From contig NZ_NEGZ01000007.1 of NCBI RefSeq assembly GCF_002127585.1, forward strand, positions 84,020 to 139,649: DNA of 55,630 nucleotides, read 5' to 3'. The DNA comes from Janthinobacterium sp. GW458P (lineage in GTDB: Bacteria > Pseudomonadota > Gammaproteobacteria > Burkholderiales > Burkholderiaceae_D). A model generated the notes under the pieces. The model saw nothing but the letters and a program-made list of their open reading frames with translations, searched no databases and was not told where the DNA came from. The translations under genes were made by a program, and so were the position numbers. Positions 46,263 to 55,556 of this stretch are shown here, one piece after another. How positions within the stretch are numbered: position 1 is the stretch's first letter; each line of letters starts with the position of its first letter.

Positions 46263-46673
46263 TTATTCGCCCACGCGAATGCGGTTATCGACACGCACGG
46301 CGCCGCTTTGCGCACCGGCCAGCGCCATCTCCACCACCACGTCGAGCGTATCGCGGCGATACGTGATCGCGCGCAGCAGCATCGGCAGGCTGATGCCGGC
46401 GATGACTTCCACCCGGCCCGCATCGGCCAGCTTGTTGCAGCAGTTCGACGGCGTACCGCCCTTCACATCGGTAATCACCAGCACGCCGGAGCCGTCGTCG
46501 AGGCGGCAGATGGCTTCCGATGCCAGCTTCTGCACTTCCGCCAGGTCCTGGTCGGCGACGACGTCGATGGCTTCAAAACGTTCCGTTGGCCCGCGAAACA
46601 CATGCGCGCAGGCGGCGATGAACGCCTGTCCCAGCGGTGCGTGTGTCATGAGCAATATCCCTACCATAGTCAT
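46263..46673 (-). CDS. PTS EIIA, mannose type
   Basis: The 136-residue protein is a mannose-class IIA domain: GILLMTHAPLGQAF carries the phosphorylatable His11, and VLVITDVKGGTPSNCC and GISLPMLLRAIT are typical. No IIB, IIC or IID genes follow, so sugar transport is unlikely. In other proteobacteria this type acts in regulation with HPr. The ATG at 46673 lies nine bases after the gshB stop, suggesting co-transcription. Confidence 0.92.
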   Translation of the reverse strand: MTMVGILLMTHAPLGQAFIAACAHVFRGPTERFEAIDVVADQDLAEVQKLASEAICRLDDGSGVLVITDVKGGTPSNCCNKLADAGRVEVIAGISLPMLLRAITYRRDTLDVVVEMALAGAQSGAVRVDNRIRVGE

Positions 46674-46681
46674 TTCGCCTG

Positions 46682-47638
46682 TTATCGCTGCTGCGCGGAC
46701 GCAACACCGTGTTCGACCGCATCGATGAACATGGCGGCCACATCAAAACCCGTCTGCTGCATGATTTCCTGGAAGCAGGTCGGGCTGGTGACATTGACTT
46801 CCGTCAAATAGTCGCCGATCACGTCCAATCCTACCAGCATCAGGCCACGCGCGGCCAGGATGGGGCCCAGCTTTTCGGCGATTTCCAGGTCGCGCGCCGT
46901 CAATGGCTGCGCCACGCCGGTGCCGCCGGCCGCCAGGTTGCCCCGTACTTCGCCCGCCTGCGGGATGCGCGCCAGCGAAAACGGCACCGGCTTGCCGCCG
47001 ATGACGAGAATGCGCTTGTCGCCCTTGACGATATCGGCGATGAAACGCTGCGCCATGATGGTTTGCGCGCCGTTGTCCGTCAGCGTCTCGATGATGGCGC
47101 CCAGGTTCAGGCCATCGGCCTTGACGCGGAAGATGCCCGTGCCGCCCATGCCGTCGAGCGGCTTGAAGATGACGTCCTGGTGCTTGGCGTGGAAGGCGCG
47201 CAGGCGCGCTTCGTTCGACGTCACCAGGGTCGGCGAGGTGAATTCGGAAAACTGGGCAATGGCCAGCTTTTCATTGTTGTCGCGGATGGCGGACGGCTTG
47301 TTGAAGACGCGCGCGCCCTGCTTTTCCGCCAGTTCCAGCAGATACGTGCCGTACACGTATTCCATGTCGAACGGCGGATCCTTGCGTTCGATGATGGCGT
47401 CCAGGGCCGACAGGCGCACTTCTTCGCTGGATACCACCTTGTACCAGTCGTGTCCGTCGCCCGTGAGCTCGATATGCTGCACGTGGGCCGTGACGATACC
47501 TTCCTCGAGCGCCATGTCCTTCTGTTCAAAGGCATACACGGCATGGCCACGCCTGGCCGCCTCGCGCATCATGGCGAAGGTGGAATCCTTGTAAGTCTTG
47601 AAGCCTGCCAGCGGGTCGGCGAGGAATGCAATTTTCAT
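46682..47638 (-). CDS. gshB: Glutathione synthetase
   Basis: GshB joins glycine to gamma-glutamylcysteine using ATP. The 318-residue ATP-grasp protein begins MKIAFLADPLAGFKTYKDST and contains VFNKPSAIRDNNEK, FKPLDGMGGTGIFR and EVNVTSPTCFQEI, all standard. The start follows the conserved N-terminus; the longer open frame upstream is shadow sequence. It lies between gshA and the PTS genes on the same strand. Confidence 0.97.
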   Translation of the reverse strand: MKIAFLADPLAGFKTYKDSTFAMMREAARRGHAVYAFEQKDMALEEGIVTAHVQHIELTGDGHDWYKVVSSEEVRLSALDAIIERKDPPFDMEYVYGTYLLELAEKQGARVFNKPSAIRDNNEKLAIAQFSEFTSPTLVTSNEARLRAFHAKHQDVIFKPLDGMGGTGIFRVKADGLNLGAIIETLTDNGAQTIMAQRFIADIVKGDKRILVIGGKPVPFSLARIPQAGEVRGNLAAGGTGVAQPLTARDLEIAEKLGPILAARGLMLVGLDVIGDYLTEVNVTSPTCFQEIMQQTGFDVAAMFIDAVEHGVASAQQR

Positions 47639-47688
47639 GAGTCGGTCCAATCGGGGTGCCTGGGTAATGCCTGATTCTAGCCGAGATC

Positions 47689-47716
47689 GCCGGGCGCAGT
47701 GGTCGCCGCGCCCGGC
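47689..47716 (-). other. Intercistronic hairpin gshA/gshB
   Basis: GCCGGGCGC at 47689-47697 pairs perfectly with GCGCCCGGC at 47708-47716 around ten bases. It lies in the 94-base gap. No T-run follows on the minus strand, so transcription likely continues into gshB. Confidence 0.5.
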
Positions 47717-47732
47717 ACGTCTCCTTGATGGA

Positions 47733-49031
47733 TCAATACACCTCGGGATTCGGGTCCGTGCGTTCCATTTCCAGCGAGGCGGCCAGCAAGGCCAGGCGCG
47801 CCACCACGCCATACACATAGAAGCGGTTCGGCGCGGCCGTGCCCGGCTTGGCCTTCAAGTCCGGCACGGCGTGCTGCTGGGCAAACGCCAGCGGCACGTA
47901 CTGCGAACCGGGCGCGTTCAGGTTCTGGTCGACGCCCTTCTCCGCGTGCACGCGGTAGAAACCGCCCACCACATAGCGGTCGATCATGTAGACGACCGGC
48001 TCGGCCACGGCATCCTTGATGCTTTCGAAGGTCGGCACGCCTTCCTGGATGATCACGTCCGTGACGACCTTGCCGTCCTTGACGATGGACATCTTGTCGC
48101 GCTGCTTGCGCGACAGGTCGCGCACTTCGCTGGCGTCGCGCACCGTCATGATGCCCGTGCCATACGTGCCGGCGTCGGGCTTGACGATGACAAACGGCTT
48201 TTCCTTGATGCCGTATTCCTTGTATTTCTTGCGGATCTTGGCCAGCAGCACGTCGACGCTGGCGGCCAGCGCGTCCTCGCCCTCGCCTTCCTGGAAGTTG
48301 ACGTCGCTGCACTTGGCGTGGAAGGGATTGAGCATCCACGGGTCGACATCGATCATCTTGCCGAATTTTTTCACCACTTCATCGTAGGCCGTGTAGTGGT
48401 TGCTCTTGCGGCGCAAGGCCCAGCCCGCGTGCAAGGGCGGCAACAGGCTTTGCTCATGAATATTTTGCAAGATATCGGGGATGCCGTCCGACAAGTCGTT
48501 ATTCAGCAGAATCGTGCACGGGTCGAAATCCTTCAAGCCCAGCCGACGGCCATTGTTCAGGCGCACGAGGGGCTCGATGACGAGCATGTTGCCATCCGGC
48601 AACGCCAAGGGCGTCGGCTGGGTGATGTCGGGCGACCACGAACCGAAGCGCACGTGCAGCCCCGTCTGGCGGAAGATCTGCATCAGGCGCGCCACGTTCT
48701 GCAGGTACTGCGGCGTGGTGTTGTGCAATTCCGGCACGATCAGCAGGTTGCGGGCATCCGGGCAATACTTGTCGATGGCGGCCATGGCCGCCTGCACGGA
48801 CAGGGGCAGCATTTCCGTGGCCAGGTTATGGAAACCGCCAGGGAACAGATTGGTATCGACAGGGGCCAGCTTGTAGCCGGCGTTGCGCAAGTCTACCGAG
48901 CAATAGAAGGGCGGCGTGTGCTCCTGCCACTCCATGCGAAACCAGCGCTCAATGGCCGGCGTCGCGGCCAGAATCTTTTTTTCGAGGTCGAGCAGCGGTC
49001 CGGTCAGGGCCGTGACGAGATGGGGAACCAT
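47733..49031 (-). CDS. gshA: Glutamate-cysteine ligase (ferrooxidans-type GshA)
   Basis: This enzyme makes gamma-glutamylcysteine, the first step to glutathione. The 432-residue protein belongs to the proteobacterial GshA family first named from Acidithiobacillus ferrooxidans, distinct from the E. coli form. Recognised segments are MEWQEHTPPFYCSVDLRN, VDTNLFPGGFHNL and IVKPDAGTYGTGI, an ATP-grasp-like loop. AAGGA precedes the ATG at 49031. gshB follows, completing the pathway. Confidence 0.93.
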   Translation of the reverse strand: MVPHLVTALTGPLLDLEKKILAATPAIERWFRMEWQEHTPPFYCSVDLRNAGYKLAPVDTNLFPGGFHNLATEMLPLSVQAAMAAIDKYCPDARNLLIVPELHNTTPQYLQNVARLMQIFRQTGLHVRFGSWSPDITQPTPLALPDGNMLVIEPLVRLNNGRRLGLKDFDPCTILLNNDLSDGIPDILQNIHEQSLLPPLHAGWALRRKSNHYTAYDEVVKKFGKMIDVDPWMLNPFHAKCSDVNFQEGEGEDALAASVDVLLAKIRKKYKEYGIKEKPFVIVKPDAGTYGTGIMTVRDASEVRDLSRKQRDKMSIVKDGKVVTDVIIQEGVPTFESIKDAVAEPVVYMIDRYVVGGFYRVHAEKGVDQNLNAPGSQYVPLAFAQQHAVPDLKAKPGTAAPNRFYVYGVVARLALLAASLEMERTDPNPEVY

Positions 49032-49159
49032 AGTTACATCCTTAAATTATGTGCAGTATTCAAAAAAGCACACAGAACTGCCGACTATATTACCGTGTAA
49101 GTACCCCAAATCGGGGCAAAAGCCTTGTTTTAAAGACCTTTTCCATTCCCATAACGAAA

Positions 49160-49186
49160 AAAAGGCGCCTCAAGGAGGCGCCTTTT
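49160..49186. terminator. Intrinsic terminator after amtB
   Basis: AAAAGGCGCCTC at 49160-49171 pairs exactly with GAGGCGCCTTTT at 49175-49186 around AAG. Seven T bases follow on the minus strand. It ends the glnK-amtB unit and separates it from gshA. Confidence 0.9.
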
Positions 49187-49235
49187 CCAGTCTGGCATGC
49201 CGCGCCGCAGCGCTGGCACACCAGATAATTATCAT

Positions 49236-50771
49236 TTAGCCATGATAAGCTTGCTCGCCATGGCTGGTGATATCGAGACCTTCGCGCTCCTCTTCTTCCG
49301 GCACGCGCAAGCCGATGACGATGTCGACCAGCTTATAGGCGACGATGGAGACCAGGGCCGACCAGAGGATGGTCGTGCCGACTGCCTGCGCCTGCACCCA
49401 CACCTGATGGCCGATCGAGTACGGGTCGGCCGACATCTTGTTGGTGACATAGTCGAAGATGCCCTGGCCGCCCAGTTGCGGTGCCGCAAACACGCCCGTC
49501 AGCAAGGCGCCCAGGATACCGCCCACGCCATGCACGCCGAAGACGTCGAGCGAATCGTCGGCGCCGATCAGGCGTTTCAGGCCGTTCACGCCCCACAGGC
49601 AGATGATACCGGCCAGCAAGCCCATTACCAGACCGCCCATCGGACCGACAAAGCCGGCCGCCGGGGTGATCGCCACCAGGCCGGCGACGGCGCCCGAGGC
49701 GCCGCCCAGCATCGAGGGCTTGCCCTTGGTGATCCATTCGCCAAATACCCACGACAGGGTGGCGGCGGCCGTTGCCAGCAAGGTGTTGACGAAAGCCAAT
49801 GCCGCCACGTCGCCCGCTTCCAGCGAAGAGCCCGCATTGAAGCCGAACCAGCCCACCCACAGCAAGGAAGCGCCGATCATGGTCATCGTCAGCGAGTGCG
49901 GCGCCATCGATTCGCGGCCATAACCGACGCGTTTGCCGATCATGATGGCGCCCACCAGGCCGGCAACGGCGGCATTGATGTGCACCACGGTACCGCCGGC
50001 GAAGTCCAGCGCGCCTTTTTGCCAGATCCAGCCCGCCTTCAGGGCTTCGCTGGCCGAAGTGGCGGCATTGGTGATCAGGTCAGGACCGGTCCAGAACCAC
50101 ACCATGTGAGCGGCCGGCAGGTAGGCGAACGTGAACCACAGCACGACGAAGGCCAGCACGGCGGCAAACTTGGCGCGCTCGGCAAAGGCGCCGACGATCA
50201 GCGCGCAGGTGATGGCGGCAAACGTGCCCTGGAAAGCCACGAAGACGAACTCGGGAATGACGACGCCCTTGCTGAAGGTGGCGGCGGCGGCAAACGTGCC
50301 CTTGGCCGGATCCCAGATGCCGTTCAGGAACAGGCGGTCGAAGCCACCGAAGAAGGCATTTTTTTCCGTGAAGGCGATGGAATAGCCATAAATGCACCAC
50401 AGCACGATCACCAGCGCGAATACCATGAACACTTGCATCAGCACCGACAGCATGTTCTTGGAACGCACCAGGCCGCCGTAAAACAGGGCCAGGCCAGGAA
50501 TCGTCATCAGGATCACCAGCAAGGTGGAAATCATCATGAAACTGGTATCGCCCTTGTTGGCGACGGGGGCTGCTGCTGGCGCGGCAGCAGCCGGGGCCGG
50601 AGCGGCGGCAGCGGGCGCGGCGTCAGGCACCGGCGTGACGGCGGGGGCGGCAACGGCCGTAGTCGTGGCCGCCTCCGTCTTGGCGGGGGCATCGGCAAAG
50701 CTCGGCGTGACGAAGCCAAACGCACACAGACAGGCTATCCCGGCGAGCAATTTTGTTATATTTTTAGGCAT
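49236..50771 (-). CDS. amtB: Ammonium transporter AmtB
   Basis: AmtB conducts ammonium and binds GlnK when nitrogen is plentiful. The 511-residue precursor has a signal peptide (about 1-25), an unusual Ala/Pro-rich stretch (about 26-70) and then the eleven-helix Amt domain with PGLALFYGGLVRSKN, the pore and twin-His region and FGVHGVGGILGALLTG. The start is ATG at 50771, after GGGGAA; a TTG one codon earlier is less likely. It is 11 bases downstream of glnK. Confidence 0.96.
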   Translation of the reverse strand: MPKNITKLLAGIACLCAFGFVTPSFADAPAKTEAATTTAVAAPAVTPVPDAAPAAAAPAPAAAAPAAAPVANKGDTSFMMISTLLVILMTIPGLALFYGGLVRSKNMLSVLMQVFMVFALVIVLWCIYGYSIAFTEKNAFFGGFDRLFLNGIWDPAKGTFAAAATFSKGVVIPEFVFVAFQGTFAAITCALIVGAFAERAKFAAVLAFVVLWFTFAYLPAAHMVWFWTGPDLITNAATSASEALKAGWIWQKGALDFAGGTVVHINAAVAGLVGAIMIGKRVGYGRESMAPHSLTMTMIGASLLWVGWFGFNAGSSLEAGDVAALAFVNTLLATAAATLSWVFGEWITKGKPSMLGGASGAVAGLVAITPAAGFVGPMGGLVMGLLAGIICLWGVNGLKRLIGADDSLDVFGVHGVGGILGALLTGVFAAPQLGGQGIFDYVTNKMSADPYSIGHQVWVQAQAVGTTILWSALVSIVAYKLVDIVIGLRVPEEEEREGLDITSHGEQAYHG

Positions 50772-50782
50772 CAATATTCCCC

Positions 50783-51903
<1,121 letters not shown>

Positions 51904-51986
51904 GGCGATTCCCTTTTATTGAACTTTTAAAGCGGTTGAGGTTTAAAATCTTGGCTGGAGATCACAAAGCGTTCATCACTTCTATA

Positions 51987-52001
51987 GCAGAATGCGTGCC
52001 A
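51987..52001 (-). promoter_or_regulatory. Sigma-54 promoter for porin-glnK-amtB
   Basis: On the minus strand the sequence TGGCACGCATTCTGC matches the -24/-12 consensus TGGCACG-N4-TTGC in all but one base and keeps GG-N10-GC spacing exactly. It lies 84 bases before the porin gene. With an NtrC-type site upstream this supports nitrogen-limitation control. Confidence 0.8.
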
Positions 52002-52105
52002 GCTATATTGCCACCTTGACAGGTGCATTTCCGTCCATACATACCCTGCACGCCGCTGGGCATGCGGGAATACGCTGTTGAGGCGTTGTGGATTTGCCTA
52101 TTTTC

Positions 52106-52141
52106 GCACCAGATTAACACTGCTGTGCACCGCAATGGTGC
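52106..52141. promoter_or_regulatory. NtrC-type enhancer sites
   Basis: TGCACC-GCAAT-GGTGCG at 52126-52142 contains the perfect palindrome GCACC-N5-GGTGC, the NtrC consensus. A weaker half-site, GCACC, begins at 52106, 21 bases (two turns) away. They lie about 125-135 bases upstream of the sigma-54 promoter, a standard enhancer distance, and also just before ubiK on the other strand. Confidence 0.75.
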
Positions 52142-52173
52142 GATGCACATGCCGCACCATAAAAGGACAGACC

Positions 52174-52422
52174 ATGGACATGAATACCTTCTTTAACGAC
52201 TTGCAAGGCAAGATCCACCAGGCCATCGAGAACTCGCCGGCCAAGGATATCGAGAAAAATGTCAAATCGATGATGACCCAGGGCTTCGCCCGCCTGGACC
52301 TGGTCACGCGCGAAGAATTCGATATCCAGGCACAAGTGCTGGCCAAGACCCGCGCCAAGCTCGATGCACTGGAATTGCGCCTGATCGAACTGGAAACTCG
52401 CCTGAACGACCCGAAGGCTTAA
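52174..52422 (+). CDS. ubiK: Ubiquinone biosynthesis accessory factor UbiK
   Basis: UbiK (YqiC, BMFP domain) assists aerobic ubiquinone assembly by binding UbiJ. The 82-residue protein is helical and its second half is a coiled coil with VTREEFDIQAQVLAKTRAKL followed by ALELRLIELETRL, the family hallmark. The ATG at 52174 follows AAAAGGACAG; an ATG two codons later is possible. It is divergent from the porin-glnK-amtB unit. Confidence 0.9.
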   Translation: MDMNTFFNDLQGKIHQAIENSPAKDIEKNVKSMMTQGFARLDLVTREEFDIQAQVLAKTRAKLDALELRLIELETRLNDPKA

Positions 52423-52532
52423 TTCAGCGCAGGCAAGGCGCCGCAATCGGCAGCCTTGCTGGCACACATCAAGCTTCAGGCTGTTGCAAGGGCTAGACTG
52501 GTACTGCCCGCGTCCGCGGTGCAGGGGGTCTG

Positions 52533-54053
52533 ATGAGTCTGGCAGTCCTGAAAAGCCGTGCCCTGGCCGGCATGGAGGCGCCCGAGGTGAATGTCGAAGT
52601 CCACCTTGCCAATGGCTTGCCTTCTTTTACCATCGTCGGCCTGCCCGATACGGAAGTGAAAGAATCGCGCGACCGCGTGCGGGCCGCGCTGCAAAACTGC
52701 GGCTTCGAAATGCCGGCGCGGCGCATCACGGCCAACCTGGCGCCCGCAGACTTGCCGAAGGAATCTGGACGCTTCGATCTGCCCATCGCACTGGGCATTC
52801 TGGCCGCCTCCGGCCAATTGCCGGGCGAACAATTACACCACTATGAATTTGCCGGCGAACTGTCGCTGTCGGGACAGCTGCGCCCCATTCGCGGTGCGCT
52901 GGCCATGACCTTTGCCATGCAACGCAGTAAAGCTGGCCTGCCGCGCGCCTTTATCCTGCCGCACGCAAATGCCGACGAGGCGGCCCTCGTCGGCAACGCC
53001 AGCATCTATCCCGCGCACACCTTGCTCGAGGTCTGCGCGCACTTTGCCGCGCCGGCCAGCCAGACCCCGCTGCAGCGCCACCAACCCATGCTGCCGGTGG
53101 CCACCTCTCCGTACCCTGACTTCGCCGACGTGCAAGGGCAGCAGCAGGCGCGGCGCGCACTGGAAGTGGCGGCCGCAGGCGGTCATAACGTCCTCATGGT
53201 GGGGCCGCCCGGTGCAGGCAAGACCATGCTGGCCAGCCGTTTTCCCGGCATCTTGCCGCCGATGAGCGACGAGGAAGCACTGGAATCGGCTGCCGTGCAC
53301 TCGCTGGGCGGACACTTCAGGGTGGAACAGTGGAAGCGGCGTCCCTATCGCGCCCCGCACCAGACGGCGTCGGGCGTGGCGCTGGTCGGCGGCGGCAATG
53401 TCCCGCGGCCCGGTGAAATCTCGCTGGCCCACTGCGGCGTCCTGTTTCTCGACGAAATCGCCGAATTTGACCGCAAGGTGCTCGATGTCTTGCGCCAGCC
53501 CCTGGAGTCGGGCCTTATCAATATTTCACGGGCGGCCCGCCAGGCTGAATTCCCCGCGCGCTTTCAACTGATCGCGGCCATGAATCCCTGCCCTTGCGGC
53601 TATCTGGGCCACGCTTCAGGCCGCTGCCGCTGCACCGCCGACGCCGTGTTGCGCTATCACAGCCGCTTATCCGGGCCGCTGCTCGACCGCATCGACTTGC
53701 AAATCGAAGTAGCCGCCCTGCCGCCAGCCTTGCTGGGCCGGCAAGCGGCAAGCGCCGAATGCACGCAGCGCATCGCCGGGCGGGTAGCGGCCGCCTTTGC
53801 CTTGCAGTTGGCGCGCCAGGGAAAATCGAACCAGCGCCTGAGTAACACGGAAATTACGCAATATTGCCAATTGGAAACGCATGGCGAACGGCTATTGCAC
53901 AGTGCCATGCTGCGCCTGCATTGGTCGGCGCGCACGTATCACCGCGTGCTGCGCGTGGCTCGCAGCATCGCCGACCTGGCAGGCAGCAGCACGATCGCGC
54001 ATCCGCATATTGCCGAAGCGATCCAGTACCGGCGCGTGCTGCGTGAAATATAG
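52533..54053 (+). CDS. comM: YifB/ComM family Mg chelatase-like AAA ATPase
   Basis: ComM is a hexameric branch-migration helicase that helps integrate DNA during natural transformation; YifB is the E. coli name. The 506-residue protein has an N-terminal ribosomal-S5-like domain (MSLAVLKSRALAGMEAPEV), Walker A GPPGAGKTM near residue 225, Walker B VLFLDEIAEF near 305, and the Cys-rich insertion NPCPCGYLG...CRCT. Its presence hints at, but does not prove, competence. Confidence 0.95.
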   Translation: MSLAVLKSRALAGMEAPEVNVEVHLANGLPSFTIVGLPDTEVKESRDRVRAALQNCGFEMPARRITANLAPADLPKESGRFDLPIALGILAASGQLPGEQLHHYEFAGELSLSGQLRPIRGALAMTFAMQRSKAGLPRAFILPHANADEAALVGNASIYPAHTLLEVCAHFAAPASQTPLQRHQPMLPVATSPYPDFADVQGQQQARRALEVAAAGGHNVLMVGPPGAGKTMLASRFPGILPPMSDEEALESAAVHSLGGHFRVEQWKRRPYRAPHQTASGVALVGGGNVPRPGEISLAHCGVLFLDEIAEFDRKVLDVLRQPLESGLINISRAARQAEFPARFQLIAAMNPCPCGYLGHASGRCRCTADAVLRYHSRLSGPLLDRIDLQIEVAALPPALLGRQAASAECTQRIAGRVAAAFALQLARQGKSNQRLSNTEITQYCQLETHGERLLHSAMLRLHWSARTYHRVLRVARSIADLAGSSTIAHPHIAEAIQYRRVLREI

Positions 54054-54108
54054 GAGCGCGCACACGCGCACGATTGCGCACGACGGGCGACGCTGCTACC
54101 ATCGTCTG

Positions 54109-54654
54109 ATGAAAAAAACATCACTTGCCTGCATTCTGGCGACGCTCGCCACTGCCAGCGTCCTGTCCGCCTGCAGCCCGAAATTCGACTGGCGCGACTA
54201 TCGCAGCCCCGACGCCCGGTTCACGGCCTTGTTTCCCAGCAAACCGGCCGTGCTGACGCGCGAAATTGACCTTGATGGCAAGAAAGTCAGCCTGACCATG
54301 ACGGCCAGCGAAATCGACGGCAATACCTTCGCCATCGGCAACGCTGTTCTCGACAGCTCAGAACAGGCGCAAGCGGCCCTGCCCGTCATGAAAACGGCAC
54401 TATTGAAAAATATCAATGGCGTCGTGCGCAGCGAAAAGCTGGCGTCGGCAGCCAGCAGCACGGCGGCCGGCAGCCACCAACGCAGCTCACTGGCTATCGA
54501 GGCGACGGGGACGCAGCAAGGCAAGCCAGTCCTGCTGGTCGGCCGCTTTGTGGCACAGGACAAGCACATCTTCCAGATCATCATTGTCGGCGAGGAAAGC
54601 AAGCTGTCGCGTGAAACCATCGACACTTTCATGGACTCAGTGAAACTGGATTGA
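54109..54654 (+). CDS. Hypothetical lipoprotein
   Basis: The 181-residue precursor has a signal with lipobox Leu-Ser-Ala-Cys (Cys22) and a mature alpha/beta-like domain beginning FDWRDYRSPDARFTALFPSKP and ending FMDSVKLD, a pattern shared by small exported proteins of unknown function in Burkholderiales. The start at 54109 is chosen because the signal peptide follows at once. It lies 55 bases downstream of comM. Confidence 0.75.
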   Translation: MKKTSLACILATLATASVLSACSPKFDWRDYRSPDARFTALFPSKPAVLTREIDLDGKKVSLTMTASEIDGNTFAIGNAVLDSSEQAQAALPVMKTALLKNINGVVRSEKLASAASSTAAGSHQRSSLAIEATGTQQGKPVLLVGRFVAQDKHIFQIIIVGEESKLSRETIDTFMDSVKLD

Positions 54655-54734
54655 GGCTTAACGCTCGCTTAAACGGGTATGTTCACGGCCGGCAAGCTCT
54701 TGTAAATACGTGCGTTGTCCAACAGATGGCCGTA

Positions 54735-54760
54735 TCCGGCTTGCAAATGTGCAATCCGGA
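54735..54760. other. Near-perfect hairpin in a 180-base gap
   Basis: TCCGG-C-TTGCA pairs with TGCAA-T-CCGGA around AATG, with only one internal mismatch. No T-run follows. It lies 81 bases after the lipoprotein gene and 75 before the DUF1840 gene, and may be a 3' end or an operator. The rest of 54655-54834 shows no gene. Confidence 0.4.
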
Positions 54761-54834
54761 CAATCGGACGGCCTGTGTGACATTTCAAGTCGTGATATTG
54801 TTTCGACACTAACAACAAGTTTCAGAAAGCGCTT

Positions 54835-55179
54835 ATGTTGATCTCATTCAAATCCAAATCCTCCCCTGAAGTCCTGATGTACCAGGAACATGCCCAGCGT
54901 ATCCTCGACATCCTGCACAAGAATCCCACGCGCGGCGTCATCACGCCGGCGGAAGCGGGCGACGCCCTGACCTTGCTGGAAAAAGAAGTCGCGGAAAGCA
55001 AACTGCATCCGGAAAATGACATCGAGCACGATGCGCATACGCCGGAGACACTGGAAGACGGTGAAACGGGCGCCCACGCGCGCGCGCAAAAAGTGCATTT
55101 TTCCCAGCGCGCCTATCCCTTGATGGAAATGCTGCGCTCGGCCAAGGCAGAAGGTGAAAGCATCACCTGGGGCATCTAG
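54835..55179 (+). CDS. DUF1840 family protein
   Basis: The 114-residue protein begins MLISFKSKSSPEVLMYQEHAQ, contains LLEKEVAESK and ends in QRAYPLMEMLRSAKAEGESITWGI-like sequence, which is the DUF1840 pattern. It is mostly helical and cytoplasmic by appearance. The function is unknown. It converges with the 5S rRNA genes across a bidirectional terminator. Confidence 0.85.
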   Translation: MLISFKSKSSPEVLMYQEHAQRILDILHKNPTRGVITPAEAGDALTLLEKEVAESKLHPENDIEHDAHTPETLEDGETGAHARAQKVHFSQRAYPLMEMLRSAKAEGESITWGI

Positions 55180-55200
55180 ACCGATGAATGCCGCAGACGA

Positions 55201-55230
55201 AAAAAAACCCCGCTGATGCGGGGTTTTTTT
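55201..55230. terminator. Bidirectional terminator DUF1840 / 5S rRNA
   Basis: A7-CCCCGC at 55201-55213 pairs with GCGGGG-T7 at 55218-55230 around TGAT. It can end the DUF1840 transcript on the plus strand and the 5S transcript on the minus strand. Confidence 0.92.
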
Positions 55231-55239
55231 ATATAACAA

Positions 55240-55354
55240 GCCTGACGATAACCTACTTTCACACTGGTTGCAGCACTATCATCGGCGCAAAGTTGTTTCA
55301 CGGTCCTGTTCGGGATGGGAAGGGGTGGGACCAACTTGCTATGGTCATCAGGCA
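55240..55354 (-). rRNA. rrf: 5S ribosomal RNA (copy 1)
   Basis: The minus strand reads TGCCTGATGACCATAGCAAG at the 5' end, contains CCCATCCCGAACAGGACCGT and ends GTTATCGTCAGGC, so the terminal helix closes (GCCTGA with TCAGGC). These are clear 5S rRNA features over about 115 bases. The exact ends may be off by one or two bases. A terminator follows 10 bases later and a second 5S copy lies upstream. Confidence 0.93.
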
Positions 55355-55413
55355 TAACTTTTTCAACAGCCTGCTCCCAACGGGGCAGCAAACCATCTGA
55401 TCTGAGGAGACGA

Positions 55414-55419
55414 ATTATA
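55414..55419 (-). promoter_or_regulatory. Candidate -10 box for 5S copy 1
   Basis: A perfect TATAAT on the minus strand lies 60 bases before the 5S gene and downstream of a strong terminator. The -35 region is poor. It could let copy 1 be transcribed on its own, or be a remnant. Confidence 0.35.
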
Positions 55420-55481
55420 TAGGAATTTGCCTGAAGATGGGGCTAAAAATGGCTCTTTTATGGTGAATAAAGCGCCAGACG

Positions 55482-55547
55482 AAAAAAAAACCCGCTCATT
55501 GCTGAGCGGGTTTTTTTCTAGGTGAAACAGCCGGCGGCTGTTTCACC
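55482..55547 (-). terminator. Double-hairpin terminator between the 5S copies
   Basis: On the minus strand, after 5S copy 2, comes a perfect 12-base stem (GGTGAAACAGCC with GGCTGTTTCACC at 55521-55547). A second stem, CCCGCTCA-N4-TGAGCGGG, at 55491-55510 follows and leads into nine T bases (A bases at 55482-55490 on the plus strand). This is a strong rRNA-operon terminator. Confidence 0.9.
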
Positions 55548-55556
55548 AAATAACAA

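Noticed and set aside
55188..55400. Short open frame across the 5S rRNA gene
   Set aside because: It lies antisense to a clear 5S rRNA and its terminator.
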